Made by a program: the position numbers and the translations under genes. A model generated the notes under the pieces. It had not been told where the DNA came from. It worked only from the letters and a program-made list of their open reading frames with translations, and ran no database searches. A stretch of 34,592 nt of DNA, taken from the NCBI GenBank assembly GCA_000474255.1, contig BATO01000070.1, positions 1-34,592 on the forward strand. Direction: 5' to 3'. The stretch comes from Aquipseudomonas alcaligenes MRY13-0052. GTDB lineage: Bacteria; Pseudomonadota; Gammaproteobacteria; Pseudomonadales; Pseudomonadaceae. Of the stretch, positions 7,944 to 14,460 are shown piece by piece. How positions within the stretch are numbered: position 1 is the first letter of the stretch; every line of letters starts with the position of its first letter.

Positions 7944-8504
7944 TCAGGCCGCCTGCAGGGCCTTGCCGATGGCCGCGTTGAAGGCGGGCAGGTCGTTGGG
8001 GTTGCGCGAGGTGATCAGGGTCCAGCCCTTGCCCGGGCAGACCTTTACTTCTGCATCTACCCAGCTCGCACCGGCATTGACCAGGTCGATACGCACGCTG
8101 GAGTAGGAGGTCAGTGATTTGCTGTCGACCACGCCGGCGTCGATGAGCAGCCAGGGCCCATGGCAGATCGCCGCGACCGGCTTGCCCGCCGAGGCGAACT
8201 CCTGCACCAGGCGTTGGGCGTCCGCATCCTGGCGCAGCGTATCGGCATTCACCGTACCGCCCGGGATCACCAGCAGGTCGAAGTCGCTCGCGCCCAGGCC
8301 CTTGAGGGTCGTGTCCGAATTCACCGTCACGTCTTTTTCACTGTCCTGGACCCAGGTCTGGGCTTCGCCACCCTTGACCGTCGCATGCATCACCTTGGCT
8401 CCCTGGGTCTTCAGGGCCTCCATGGGCTTGAGCAGCTCATCGCGCTCGATCCCGGTGTTGGCGGTGATGAATAGAACCTTCTTGCCTTGCAGACTCATGC
8501 TCAT
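7944..8504 (-). CDS. DJ-1/PfpI family protein (class I glutamine amidotransferase-like)
   Basis: This 186-residue protein is a PfpI-type member of the DJ-1/PfpI superfamily. Visible features are KKVLFITANTGIE at the N-terminus with Glu20, the VIPGGTVNADTLR segment, and the nucleophile elbow AAICHGPWLL with Cys114 and His115. Members act as proteases, glyoxalases or deglycases, and the exact reaction cannot be read from sequence. It is presumably cytoplasmic, as there is no signal peptide. The ATG at 8504 has GAGGT eight bases upstream; another ATG follows two codons later. It stands alone between a repeat array and a DUF4239 gene, suggesting a monocistronic stress-response gene. Confidence 0.88.
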   Translation of the reverse strand: MSMSLQGKKVLFITANTGIERDELLKPMEALKTQGAKVMHATVKGGEAQTWVQDSEKDVTVNSDTTLKGLGASDFDLLVIPGGTVNADTLRQDADAQRLVQEFASAGKPVAAICHGPWLLIDAGVVDSKSLTSYSSVRIDLVNAGASWVDAEVKVCPGKGWTLITSRNPNDLPAFNAAIGKALQAA

Positions 8505-8762
8505 GATGGACCTCTTCGCAGAAGCGCCTCGCGAGGCGCGGGGACACGTGTTGGAGAACACGAGAGTCTTCTGAATGGGCAGAGGCCATGCCGATAAGTT
8601 CGAACGATTCGCCCGACGGATACCCGATACGGGCTTGAAGTGTTCCGTCGTGATCGCTACGCCCCCGGTATTCGCTTTTCGGGCGGGAGCGGCATCGCAC
8701 GTTGGATGAAAGAGCGCCATTGCCCGCCGAGATGAACGCCCGCACCCGGCGATGCGCTGAAG

Positions 8763-9524
8763 TCACCCCTGCATCTGCATCTCTGCCAATGCCCTGCGCA
8801 AGGGGGCGTCCGATATCTGGATGGGGCCGTGGAAGGGGATGTCCATGTCCAGCACCAGATACACGGAGGTGGCGATCAGCAAGGAGGACACGGTGAACAT
8901 GCCGATCACCATTGGGTTGCGTGGCGCCCGATAACCGAAGCTTGCGTAGATAAGCGTCAACCACGCGACGAGCATGCCTATCAGCGGCATCGGAATCGTG
9001 CCTTCGGATTGCTCCACGATTCTCCAGCGCTGCTCGATGAGCGAGTGATATTGGCGACGAAGATCGGTGAGCTGGGTTTCCTGATACCGGCTCCCGGGTG
9101 TGATGGCGGCAAGAGCCACGCCGATGTTGTCGAGAAACTGCGTGGCGGGGCTGTTCCGATGCTGGAGCGCCTCATCCCCACGGTAGGGATTGGCAATGGC
9201 GCGCTCCACATACGCAGCCAGGTGCAGGCGGGTTTCCTGTGCCGCTTCTCCGTAATTCTTCAAGGTGCGATCAAAGATGATCAGGCTGGTGGCGTAGGCG
9301 TGCATGTTGGTGTCGATGGCTTCGAAGGTGTTCTTTGCCGAATTGATCATGAGGCCGAACACCAGTGAGGTCATGACCACGAAGATATTGGCCACCAGGC
9401 GGACCACCGTGTTGGTTTCTTCGTCCTTGTGACGGGCCGAAAGCTTGGGATACCAATGCATCATCAGCAGGGAGGCCAGTATCAGGCATACGAAGACGCC
9501 CGCTGCGATCAGGACTGATTCCAT
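8763..9524 (-). CDS. DUF4239 (bestrophin-like) membrane protein
   Basis: This 253-residue protein has four hydrophobic segments: residues 4-24, 42-62 (VVRLVANIFVVMTSLVFGLM), about 175-195 (MPLIGMLVAWLTLIYASFGY) and about 205-225. A long soluble region in the middle has NTFEAIDTNMHAYATSLIIFDRTLKNYG. This layout, with paired N- and C-terminal hairpins, is that of DUF4239, a family related in fold to bestrophin channels and without an established function. It would sit in the inner membrane. The preceding 258 bases, towards the PfpI gene, contain nothing I recognise. Confidence 0.75.
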   Translation of the reverse strand: MESVLIAAGVFVCLILASLLMMHWYPKLSARHKDEETNTVVRLVANIFVVMTSLVFGLMINSAKNTFEAIDTNMHAYATSLIIFDRTLKNYGEAAQETRLHLAAYVERAIANPYRGDEALQHRNSPATQFLDNIGVALAAITPGSRYQETQLTDLRRQYHSLIEQRWRIVEQSEGTIPMPLIGMLVAWLTLIYASFGYRAPRNPMVIGMFTVSSLLIATSVYLVLDMDIPFHGPIQISDAPLRRALAEMQMQG

Positions 9525-9835
9525 AGGTACCGCCTTCGGTGTGTCGTTGACAGGTCGTGGCCCGGGAAAGCCGATTCACCCGCTTCATCGTCTCTCCAGC
9601 ATCTGCTGCTATCGGAAGGTAGTTGGAAGACAGACTTTTCGCCCGCCCGCAATGGGGCCGACCGGTGGGGTGACAGCCGTTGCGCCGTCGCACCGATGTG
9701 CTTGGATTGTCCTATCCAGCCAGGGATGGGCCCGCTGCGGAGGCTCGCCTGGCGTGTAGCCCGGATTGGGTACTGCCGCGCACGTCCCGGCCCCGGGCAA
9801 CTGATGAACATCCACACGCGGAGAGGGAGAGTCCA
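9525..9835. other. Intergenic region, nothing clear
   Basis: This 311-base gap separates the divergent DUF4239 gene and the LSGC protein gene. Open frames cross it but have no recognisable product. I found no strong promoter or terminator. The last bases hold the purine-rich ribosome site (GAGAGGGAGAG) of the downstream gene. Confidence 0.4.
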
Positions 9836-10366
9836 ATGCCGAGCGTAAAGGTAGGGTTGAACGAATGGGTCGTGCTCGACACAACCGGCCACAACGACCT
9901 ATCACTCTGGACGGACGGGTTGTCCGGTTGCGTCGGGGTGGGGGTGATAGTCCCACCGAAGATCTTCGTGACCCATATCAGCAGTACGTTCAGTGCACAG
10001 AGCTGGACGCAGAGCGTCGAAGCCCCCTTCCTCCAAGCGTTGAGCAACCTAGGCAGCATCAAGACGGCCAAGGAAATCTCGGTCGTGATCGGCGACGACG
10101 ACGAAACGCCGCTCTCCAAGGCTGTTCTCGCTACCTTGTTACAGCTCTGCGAGACCAACGATCTCGATTTCGAGCCCTCGCTGACCGACTCGCGAACGGG
10201 GCTGCGCATCTACCAACACTCGGTCTCCGGCTCCGTCAGCCTGATGATCCAGTCGCTGGCGAAGATGGGGCACCTAAGCACATGGGGCACCAGCCAGAAC
10301 TCCACCAATGGAACCGGTGTGGTTGCTCAGGGCTTCTTCAGCGGTGGCAGGGTCGCGGATATCTAG
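9836..10366 (+). CDS. Unknown protein with a CNF1/BLF1/CheD-like LSGC deamidase signature
   Basis: This 176-residue protein has no signal peptide or membrane segment, and I do not recognise it by family name. Near the N-terminus it has Thr26, then DGLSGCVGVGVI with Cys32, then FVTHISS with His47. An LSGC motif followed by a histidine is the hallmark of the CheD/CNF1-type glutamine deamidase fold. From memory, CNF1 uses Cys866 and His881 (spacing 15, as here), and BLF1 uses Thr88, Cys94 and His106 (Thr-Cys spacing 6, as here). The rest alternates beta-like and helical segments (VVIGDDDETP, TGLRIYQHSVSG). The ATG at 9836 has a purine-rich ribosome site; the frame extends upstream without plausible coding character. 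It stands alone with no obvious immunity partner or secretion gene. Deamidase activity is inference. Confidence 0.7.
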   Translation: MPSVKVGLNEWVVLDTTGHNDLSLWTDGLSGCVGVGVIVPPKIFVTHISSTFSAQSWTQSVEAPFLQALSNLGSIKTAKEISVVIGDDDETPLSKAVLATLLQLCETNDLDFEPSLTDSRTGLRIYQHSVSGSVSLMIQSLAKMGHLSTWGTSQNSTNGTGVVAQGFFSGGRVADI

Positions 10367-10383
10367 CGGTTGGGTAATAGGGG

Positions 10384-10412
10384 GAGGCCAGGTTTTTGAG
10401 CCCCGGCCTCTT
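10384..10412 (+). terminator. Possible terminator after the LSGC protein gene
   Basis: GAGGCC (10384-10389) pairs with GGCCTC (10405-10410) around a loop containing TTTTTGAGCCCC, 18 bases after the stop codon. A related stem with the same TTTTTGAGCCC loop occurs at 11587-11618. The T run after the stem is very short. Confidence 0.35.
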
Positions 10413-10446
10413 GCAGGTGGACCCTGGCCGTAAAGCCACATCACCC

Positions 10447-10692
10447 TCAACGCAACGGCAACTGCGCCAGCTTCGCCACGTGCTGGAAGTCTTCCTGGTT
10501 GCTGCGGGAAAGGTGAATCACCGCCTCCATCAGCGCGGCCTCTCGCACGTCATCCAGGTAGGGCCCGGGAATGCCTTCGCGCATGGCGGCGTTGTCCAGG
10601 ATGACCTCGGCGAGCACCTGGACGGTATTCAGGCGCGATTCCAGGCGGTCGGCCAGTTGATGCAGACGGCGGTGTTCGAGGTCGCTGTTCAT
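10447..10692 (-). CDS. Small conserved-looking hypothetical protein
   Basis: This 81-residue protein, starting MNSDLEHRRLHQLADRLESR, is predicted to be mostly helical, with no signal peptide. I do not recognise its family. The ATG at 10692 is preceded by GGAGAGA on the minus strand, a good ribosome site. The protein segment from VLAEVILDNAAMREGIPG to the DDVRE region is repeated as a decayed copy at 18935-19031, which shows this is real, formerly duplicated coding sequence rather than a chance frame. It sits alone between the LSGC gene and a repeat array. Confidence 0.6.
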   Translation of the reverse strand: MNSDLEHRRLHQLADRLESRLNTVQVLAEVILDNAAMREGIPGPYLDDVREAALMEAVIHLSRSNQEDFQHVAKLAQLPLR

Positions 10693-10940
10693 GCCGATCT
10701 CTCCTTTTTGATGCGCAGGAGCGGCAGGTGCGGGTGGGGGAGTTTGATGGAGTTCATGGTCGTAGCCTCTTGGAGCCAAGAACCGCTCCCTGACGCCAAT
10801 CAGGGTGGGCGGACCGTGCAGGTTGGCGTAACCGTCAAGAGAACCGGCGCATCCGAAGATGCCCTGCACGGTCCTCCCATGAAAAACACGGGTGCGACCA
10901 TGCCAGGAGCTGAACCGAGGCCCATGCTCCTTCTCTTGAT

Positions 10941-11150
10941 CGGGACGCCAATCCCGGCTCCCCAGGTTGGGCAGCGGGGCAACGTTATGGATTCGGGGGC
11001 GGGGTGTCAATCGGAGGGCCGGAGGCCAGCGGTGAGGCTGATCGCGGATGAATCCGCTCCCAAAAGAAAGGCAGCCCGGATCAGCGTAGGGCGGGTGTAA
11101 CTCGCGAGTGCCTGGTACCGGCGTTGTCGGGTTGCACCCGACCTAAAGGC
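10941..11150. repeat. Copy 1 of a ~210-bp segment duplicated at 19040-19247
   Basis: From CGGGACGCCAATCCCGGCT to CGGGTTGCACCCGACCTA this stretch aligns almost base for base with 19040-19247, including non-palindromic parts such as CAACGTTATGGATTCGGGG and GGAGGGCCGGAGGCC. It follows the upstream flank of the small gene at 10447. Bases 10693-12009 contain no gene that I can support. Confidence 0.8.
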
Positions 11151-11482
11151 CTGCCAAGGCCCATGCAATGCGTTCGTCGGTGGCATCGTTTGGTGGATGA
11201 AAACAGCGCCATCCACCCTACGCATGGGTGGGCATCGTGGGTGGGGGGGCGCCGTAGGTTGGCGCCAAGCGCAGCGAGGCCCAACGGTTTGTTGGCGAGG
11301 CTGATCGCGGATGAGTCCGCTACCCGACAAAAGAGGCAGCCCGGATCGGCGTAGGGCGGGTGAAACCCGCGAGTGCCTGGTACCGGCGTTGTTGGGTTGC
11401 ACCCGACCGACAGGCCTGCCACGGCCCATGCAATGCGTTCGTCGGTAGCACCCTTTGGTGGATGGAAAGAGCGTCATCCACC
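11038..11482. repeat. Repeat array with a ~182-bp tandem duplication (period ~263)
   Basis: Bases 11038-11220 and 11301-11482 are two diverged copies of the same module order: CTGATCGCGGATGA(A/G)TCCGCT, CGTAGGGCGGGTG, GAGTGCCTGGTACCGGCGTTG, GGGTTGCACCCGACC, CATGCAATGCGTTCGTCGGT, then a GGTGGATG/CATCCACCC hairpin. A single GTAGGTTGGCGCC...GAGGCCCAACGG module (11254-11287) lies between them. Non-palindromic stretches are shared, so one copy arose from the other. Confidence 0.8.
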
Positions 11483-11586
11483 CACCTCGATCAGCTCCGC
11501 GCAGGGTCAAAGCGCACAATGCCGGCCGGGCGCACACCCTGCCGGCAGGTGGCAGCGTTGCGCACCTTTATCTTTTGCGTGATGTG

Positions 11587-11618
11587 AAAAGGCCGAGGCT
11601 TTTTGAGCCCTGGCCTTT
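11587..11618 (+). terminator. Terminator-like hairpin
   Basis: AAAAGGCC (11587-11594) pairs with GGCCTTT (11612-11618), with AGGCTTTTTGAGCCCT in the loop able to form its own small stem. No gene I can support ends just upstream, so it may be a remnant or a terminator of a lost gene. Confidence 0.35.
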
Positions 11619-11794
11619 GACCAGACGTACCTGCCAAGGAAACCGTCGTGTCACGGAAACGTTAGCACCCGGGCCTTTGACGGGCGAGATGCGACAACTT
11701 GCCACGCTCGTTGCGCAGGCGGGCGTCGAGCCCAGAGGCCGTCAGCTAGCTGCCATGAGGTGCGGCAGCCTGTCGCACCCTGCGCACAATAAAA

Positions 11795-11814
11795 AGCCCT
11801 CCGTGAAGAGGGCT
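11795..11814 (-). terminator. Rho-independent terminator for the copper cluster
   Basis: Read on the minus strand, AGCCCTC pairs with GAGGGCT around TTCACG and is followed directly by TTTTTATT, a textbook intrinsic terminator. It lies about 195 bases beyond the stop of the minus-strand gene at 12010 and is the first such signal downstream of that cluster. The plus-strand side has a weaker T run. Confidence 0.75.
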
Positions 11815-12009
11815 GGTTTTGCAGAGCGTCCCCGCTCCTTGTCGCTGCTTCGGGCTAACCGTGGAAGCCTCTTTCCTGCATCCGCCCTCGGCAGTCGAAC
11901 TCTAGGGGGCGGGCCTGGTTGCCGCCACTGCGACAGCCTGACACAGCCCCATCCGCCGTCGCGCGCCGTGACGCCTCGGGCGGGGCTGCGGCGGGCTGTC
12001 GCAGCCGGC

Positions 12010-12564
12010 TCAGCCGGGAATCGGCAACCAGCGCCGGAACCCGTTCGCTCCCCGCCCGGCCAGCGGGCTCCAGGCAAAGTCCCAGTGGGGTGCGGGCAGC
12101 TCCTCCTCGGCCTCGACCATCGGAAGCGCCCGGGGCGCGACCTTCCAGTCGGTCACCGTCACCGCGGTTTCACGCCAGATGAGGATGAGCCCCCGGGCCT
12201 GGCTGTCGTCGGTGTTCACCCAGCGTGCCGCGGCGGCTGCCATGAACGCCTCCACATGCTCCTCGTGCACCTGTTGCCGGTACTCGGACTCCAGCAGCCA
12301 GCGGCAGACGCTCAGGTAGTAGGTCCAGTCCAGCGGGGGATGGCGGCGGTAGGCCCAGGTCATGAAGCTGCGGAACAGATTGAGGCCCTCCGGTGCGTCC
12401 AGCTTGAGCAGAGCCGGGCACACATCGAACAGGGTGTGCCAGTAGGGCAGCAGGCGTGCGTCCAGGTGCACGAAGCTGCGTGCGTTGCAGGGGTAGTCGG
12501 GAAAGGGCAGCAGAAAGTCGCCACGGCTTCCGCTTGGGCGGGTGGCAAGGGTCAGCGAGCGCAT
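12010..12564 (-). CDS. Hypothetical protein at the end of the copper cluster
   Basis: This 184-residue protein is not recognised. It is soluble-looking, with aromatic-rich helices (FRSFMTWAYRRHPPLDWTYY, LSVCRWLLESEYRQQVHEEH) and no signal peptide or metal-binding cysteine cluster. The ATG at 12564 has GGAGG seven bases upstream, so the start is well supported; an upstream ATG at 12648 would add only a low-complexity leader. It is 159 bases downstream of the third DUF2946 gene on the same strand and is followed by the terminator at 11795, which makes it the likely last gene of the oprC unit. A role in copper handling is only an inference from position. Confidence 0.65.
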   Translation of the reverse strand: MRSLTLATRPSGSRGDFLLPFPDYPCNARSFVHLDARLLPYWHTLFDVCPALLKLDAPEGLNLFRSFMTWAYRRHPPLDWTYYLSVCRWLLESEYRQQVHEEHVEAFMAAAAARWVNTDDSQARGLILIWRETAVTVTDWKVAPRALPMVEAEEELPAPHWDFAWSPLAGRGANGFRRWLPIPG

Positions 12565-12723
12565 CTGTCCTCCTGCCCCTCGTTGGGGGCTGGGGAGGGA
12601 TGGCGTCGGAAGGTCGTTTCTTCGGGTGGCAAGCCTGTTGTGGAGCATGTCGTGTCGTCCTTGCAGAGGCGTGGTCTACCTCGGGGCGGATGGGCGTTGA
12701 AGCCCGTGCCCGAGGGGTTGCTA

Positions 12724-13128
12724 TCAGGGGCAGCCAGGCAGGACGGGAGAGGCTCGGGGGTTGATCGAGGGCCAGCGCTCGCGGGGCGAGACCGCGAAGG
12801 GGTGGGCGGCGGGCGTTGGGCGCAGTGCCGCGAGCCGCCCCGGTGCAGCCAGAGGCGACGGCGGCAGGGGGGCCGCGCCGACGGATTGTGAGCAGCAGCA
12901 GTGGGACGTGCCACCTGCGTCGGGCGAGCCGGAACTGTCCTTGTCGAGTACCAGGGCGCTCTGCTGCAAACCACCCGACGAGCAGAAGCTCCCGGCCAGC
13001 AGTTGCTCCAGGCTGAGCGATCCGAAGGCCGTGGCCATCGGCAACGCCATGACCTTGAGCACGATCGCCAGGAATGCCGCCACCCAGGCATTGTGATGCG
13101 CCTCACGGCGCATGCCGCAGCAGATCAT
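12724..13128 (-). CDS. DUF2946 family protein (third copy in cluster)
   Basis: This 134-residue protein has a hydrophobic N-terminal helix (WVAAFLAIVLKVMALPMATAF) like a signal anchor, then a cysteine cluster (SHCCCSQSVG) and a long Pro/Ala-rich tail. This order, N-terminal membrane helix, short periplasmic domain with closely spaced cysteines, and Pro-rich end, is typical of DUF2946, a family often beside copper receptors and suspected of periplasmic copper binding. It starts 9 bases after the stop of the preceding gene, so co-translation is likely. Divergence from the other two copies in this cluster is large outside these features. Confidence 0.65.
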   Translation of the reverse strand: MICCGMRREAHHNAWVAAFLAIVLKVMALPMATAFGSLSLEQLLAGSFCSSGGLQQSALVLDKDSSGSPDAGGTSHCCCSQSVGAAPLPPSPLAAPGRLAALRPTPAAHPFAVSPRERWPSINPRASPVLPGCP

Positions 13129-13137
13129 CGCGCGTCC

Positions 13138-13497
13138 CTAGGCCGCCCGGACGGCCCTGCAAGGCAGGTCGTCCTGGCGCACCTCCAGCAGGTGCAGGGC
13201 GTCCGGGAGTAAGGCCGTGACCCGGTAGTAGCGACGCATCTTGATGCGCCCCTGGCGCTGGTAGGCGATGGCGAACTCGACGTAAGCCCCTTCCAGCAGA
13301 TTCGCCACGAACAGCGTGCGGCCCTCGCGGCTGGAGGCGAGGTACTCGCGCAGCACGCCTCCCGGTTTCTCATGGTCTCGCCAGACGATCGCTCCCCAGC
13401 GTCTGATCCCGGCAATGCGCTGCGCCGTGGACGCGCGGGCGGGATTGCCGATGGTGCCCTCGGCGATCGGCAGAACCAGTACCTTGGTGTCGTTCAT
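13138..13497 (-). CDS. Hypothetical 119-residue protein in the copper cluster
   Basis: I do not recognise this protein. It begins MNDTKVLVLPIAEGTIGNPA and looks like a small soluble mixed alpha/beta protein (REGRTLFVANLLEGAYVEFA, RRYYRVTALLP), with no signal peptide and no cysteine motif. The ATG at 13497 has GGAGA suitably placed upstream. It lies between two DUF2946 genes on the same strand, 9 bases before one of them, so it is probably co-expressed with the copper genes. Unlike its neighbours it would be cytoplasmic, so a regulatory or housekeeping accessory role is possible but unproven. Confidence 0.65.
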   Translation of the reverse strand: MNDTKVLVLPIAEGTIGNPARASTAQRIAGIRRWGAIVWRDHEKPGGVLREYLASSREGRTLFVANLLEGAYVEFAIAYQRQGRIKMRRYYRVTALLPDALHLLEVRQDDLPCRAVRAA

Positions 13498-13622
13498 GAC
13501 CTGTCTCCTTCAGGGTACCCGGCGCCGTGCCTTCGTGACGAAGGCGCGCGGGCCGGGTGTCAGTCGAACGGCAGCGGCCGCCGTGTAGCGGCAAGCGACT
13601 GCCGGTGCAGGGAAAGGGAAGG

Positions 13623-14030
13623 TCAGGCGGGGGAAGCGCGGGGGTTGGCCGAGGGCCAGGTGAGGCGAGGGTGGGTATGGCCCTCGACGAAGCCGGGGCG
13701 TGGTGGATGGCCGCCGGGCATCCCGGGCAGCAACAGGCCGCCCGGCAGGAGGGTGGTGAGGGTGAAGGCGCTGCACAGCGGGCAGCCCATGGCCGGCATC
13801 GACGAAGCGCCGCCGGTGCCGGCCGGAGTCTTGCTCGGTGACGCACCCAGGTCGCCGTTGGCTGTGCAGTAGAGCCCGCCGATACCGCTCAGCGCCAGGC
13901 CGCTCTGCTGGCCATGCCCCAGGCTGCAGGCGAACGCGCTGTACAGGACGCAGGCGTAGAGCATCCAGGCGATCAGGGAGCCTGGTCTACGACGGGCGCT
14001 CTTCAGGTGTGGGCGGGCAGGTCTCTGCAT
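13623..14030 (-). CDS. DUF2946 family protein (second copy in cluster)
   Basis: This 135-residue protein has a basic N-terminus, a hydrophobic segment (LIAWMLYACVLYSAFACSLG), then HGQQSGLALSG and the family's cysteine pair in MGCPLCSAFTL, and a Pro/His-rich tail (GGHPPRPGFVEGHTHPRL). The layout agrees with DUF2946: inner-membrane anchor and periplasmic metal-binding tail, with CxxC and His residues as likely copper ligands. It follows the cytochrome c5 gene by 54 bases. The ATG at 14030 has only a weak ribosome site, and an internal start is possible. Confidence 0.78.
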   Translation of the reverse strand: MQRPARPHLKSARRRPGSLIAWMLYACVLYSAFACSLGHGQQSGLALSGIGGLYCTANGDLGASPSKTPAGTGGASSMPAMGCPLCSAFTLTTLLPGGLLLPGMPGGHPPRPGFVEGHTHPRLTWPSANPRASPA

Positions 14031-14084
14031 CGGGACGAGGGCGGTGGATGGGTTCGCCCGCCGGGAGCGAACCCAGGCACAGCG

Positions 14085-14375
14085 TTACTGGGCCATCCAG
14101 TGGATCACGGCCTTGTAGTCCTCGGGGCTGCAATCCATGCACAGGCCGCGCGGCGGCATGGCGTTGAAGCCCTGGGTCACATGCTGCACGAGCACCTCGT
14201 CACCCTTTTCCAGGCGGGGTTTCCAGGCCGCGGCGTCGCCCTTCTTCGGCGCGGTGGGCAGTTGCCCGTTGTGGCACATGCCGCAGGCGCGGGTGAACAC
14301 CGCCTCGGGTTCCTGGGCCGCCTGGGCCAGGGGAAGGGCCAGCAGGCAGGCTGCGAAGAGCAGGGATTTCTTCAT
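14085..14375 (-). CDS. Cytochrome c5 family protein
   Basis: This 96-residue precursor has a signal peptide (MKKSLLFAACLLALPLAQAA) and one haem c site, CGMCH, about 12 residues into the mature part. The C-terminal half has AMPPRGLCMDCSPEDYKAVI, in which the Met is the likely sixth haem ligand and CMDC is the extra cysteine pair that marks the c5 subfamily. It is a periplasmic electron carrier. It lies downstream of oprC, across an 85-base gap holding a hairpin. The start at 14375 has GGAG upstream. Its link to copper uptake is unclear; it could serve reduction of copper or a copper-containing oxidase. Confidence 0.9.
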   Translation of the reverse strand: MKKSLLFAACLLALPLAQAAQEPEAVFTRACGMCHNGQLPTAPKKGDAAAWKPRLEKGDEVLVQHVTQGFNAMPPRGLCMDCSPEDYKAVIHWMAQ

Positions 14376-14424
14376 GATCAACTCCTGTTTTTTCAATTGT
14401 CGGTTGGCTTTCAGGTGGAGCACG

Positions 14425-14448
14425 GCAGCCGACTCACGGATCGGCTGC
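14425..14448. promoter_or_regulatory. Perfect 8-bp hairpin between oprC and the cytochrome c5 gene
   Basis: GCAGCCGA (14425-14432) pairs with TCGGCTGC (14441-14448). It lies just after the oprC stop codon within the cluster and has no T run, so it is more likely an mRNA-processing or partial attenuation element than a full terminator. Confidence 0.4.
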
Positions 14449-14460
14449 GCAGGTGTCGCT

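Noticed and set aside
11824-11925. Possible tRNA or tRNA remnant near GTCGAACTCTAG
   Set aside because: The T-arm-like bases are not accompanied by an acceptor stem, anticodon arm or 3' end on either strand.
11455-12891. 478-codon plus-strand open frame
   Set aside because: It starts inside a repeat hairpin, crosses an intrinsic terminator and runs antisense to the gene at 12010-12564, which has a strong ribosome site.
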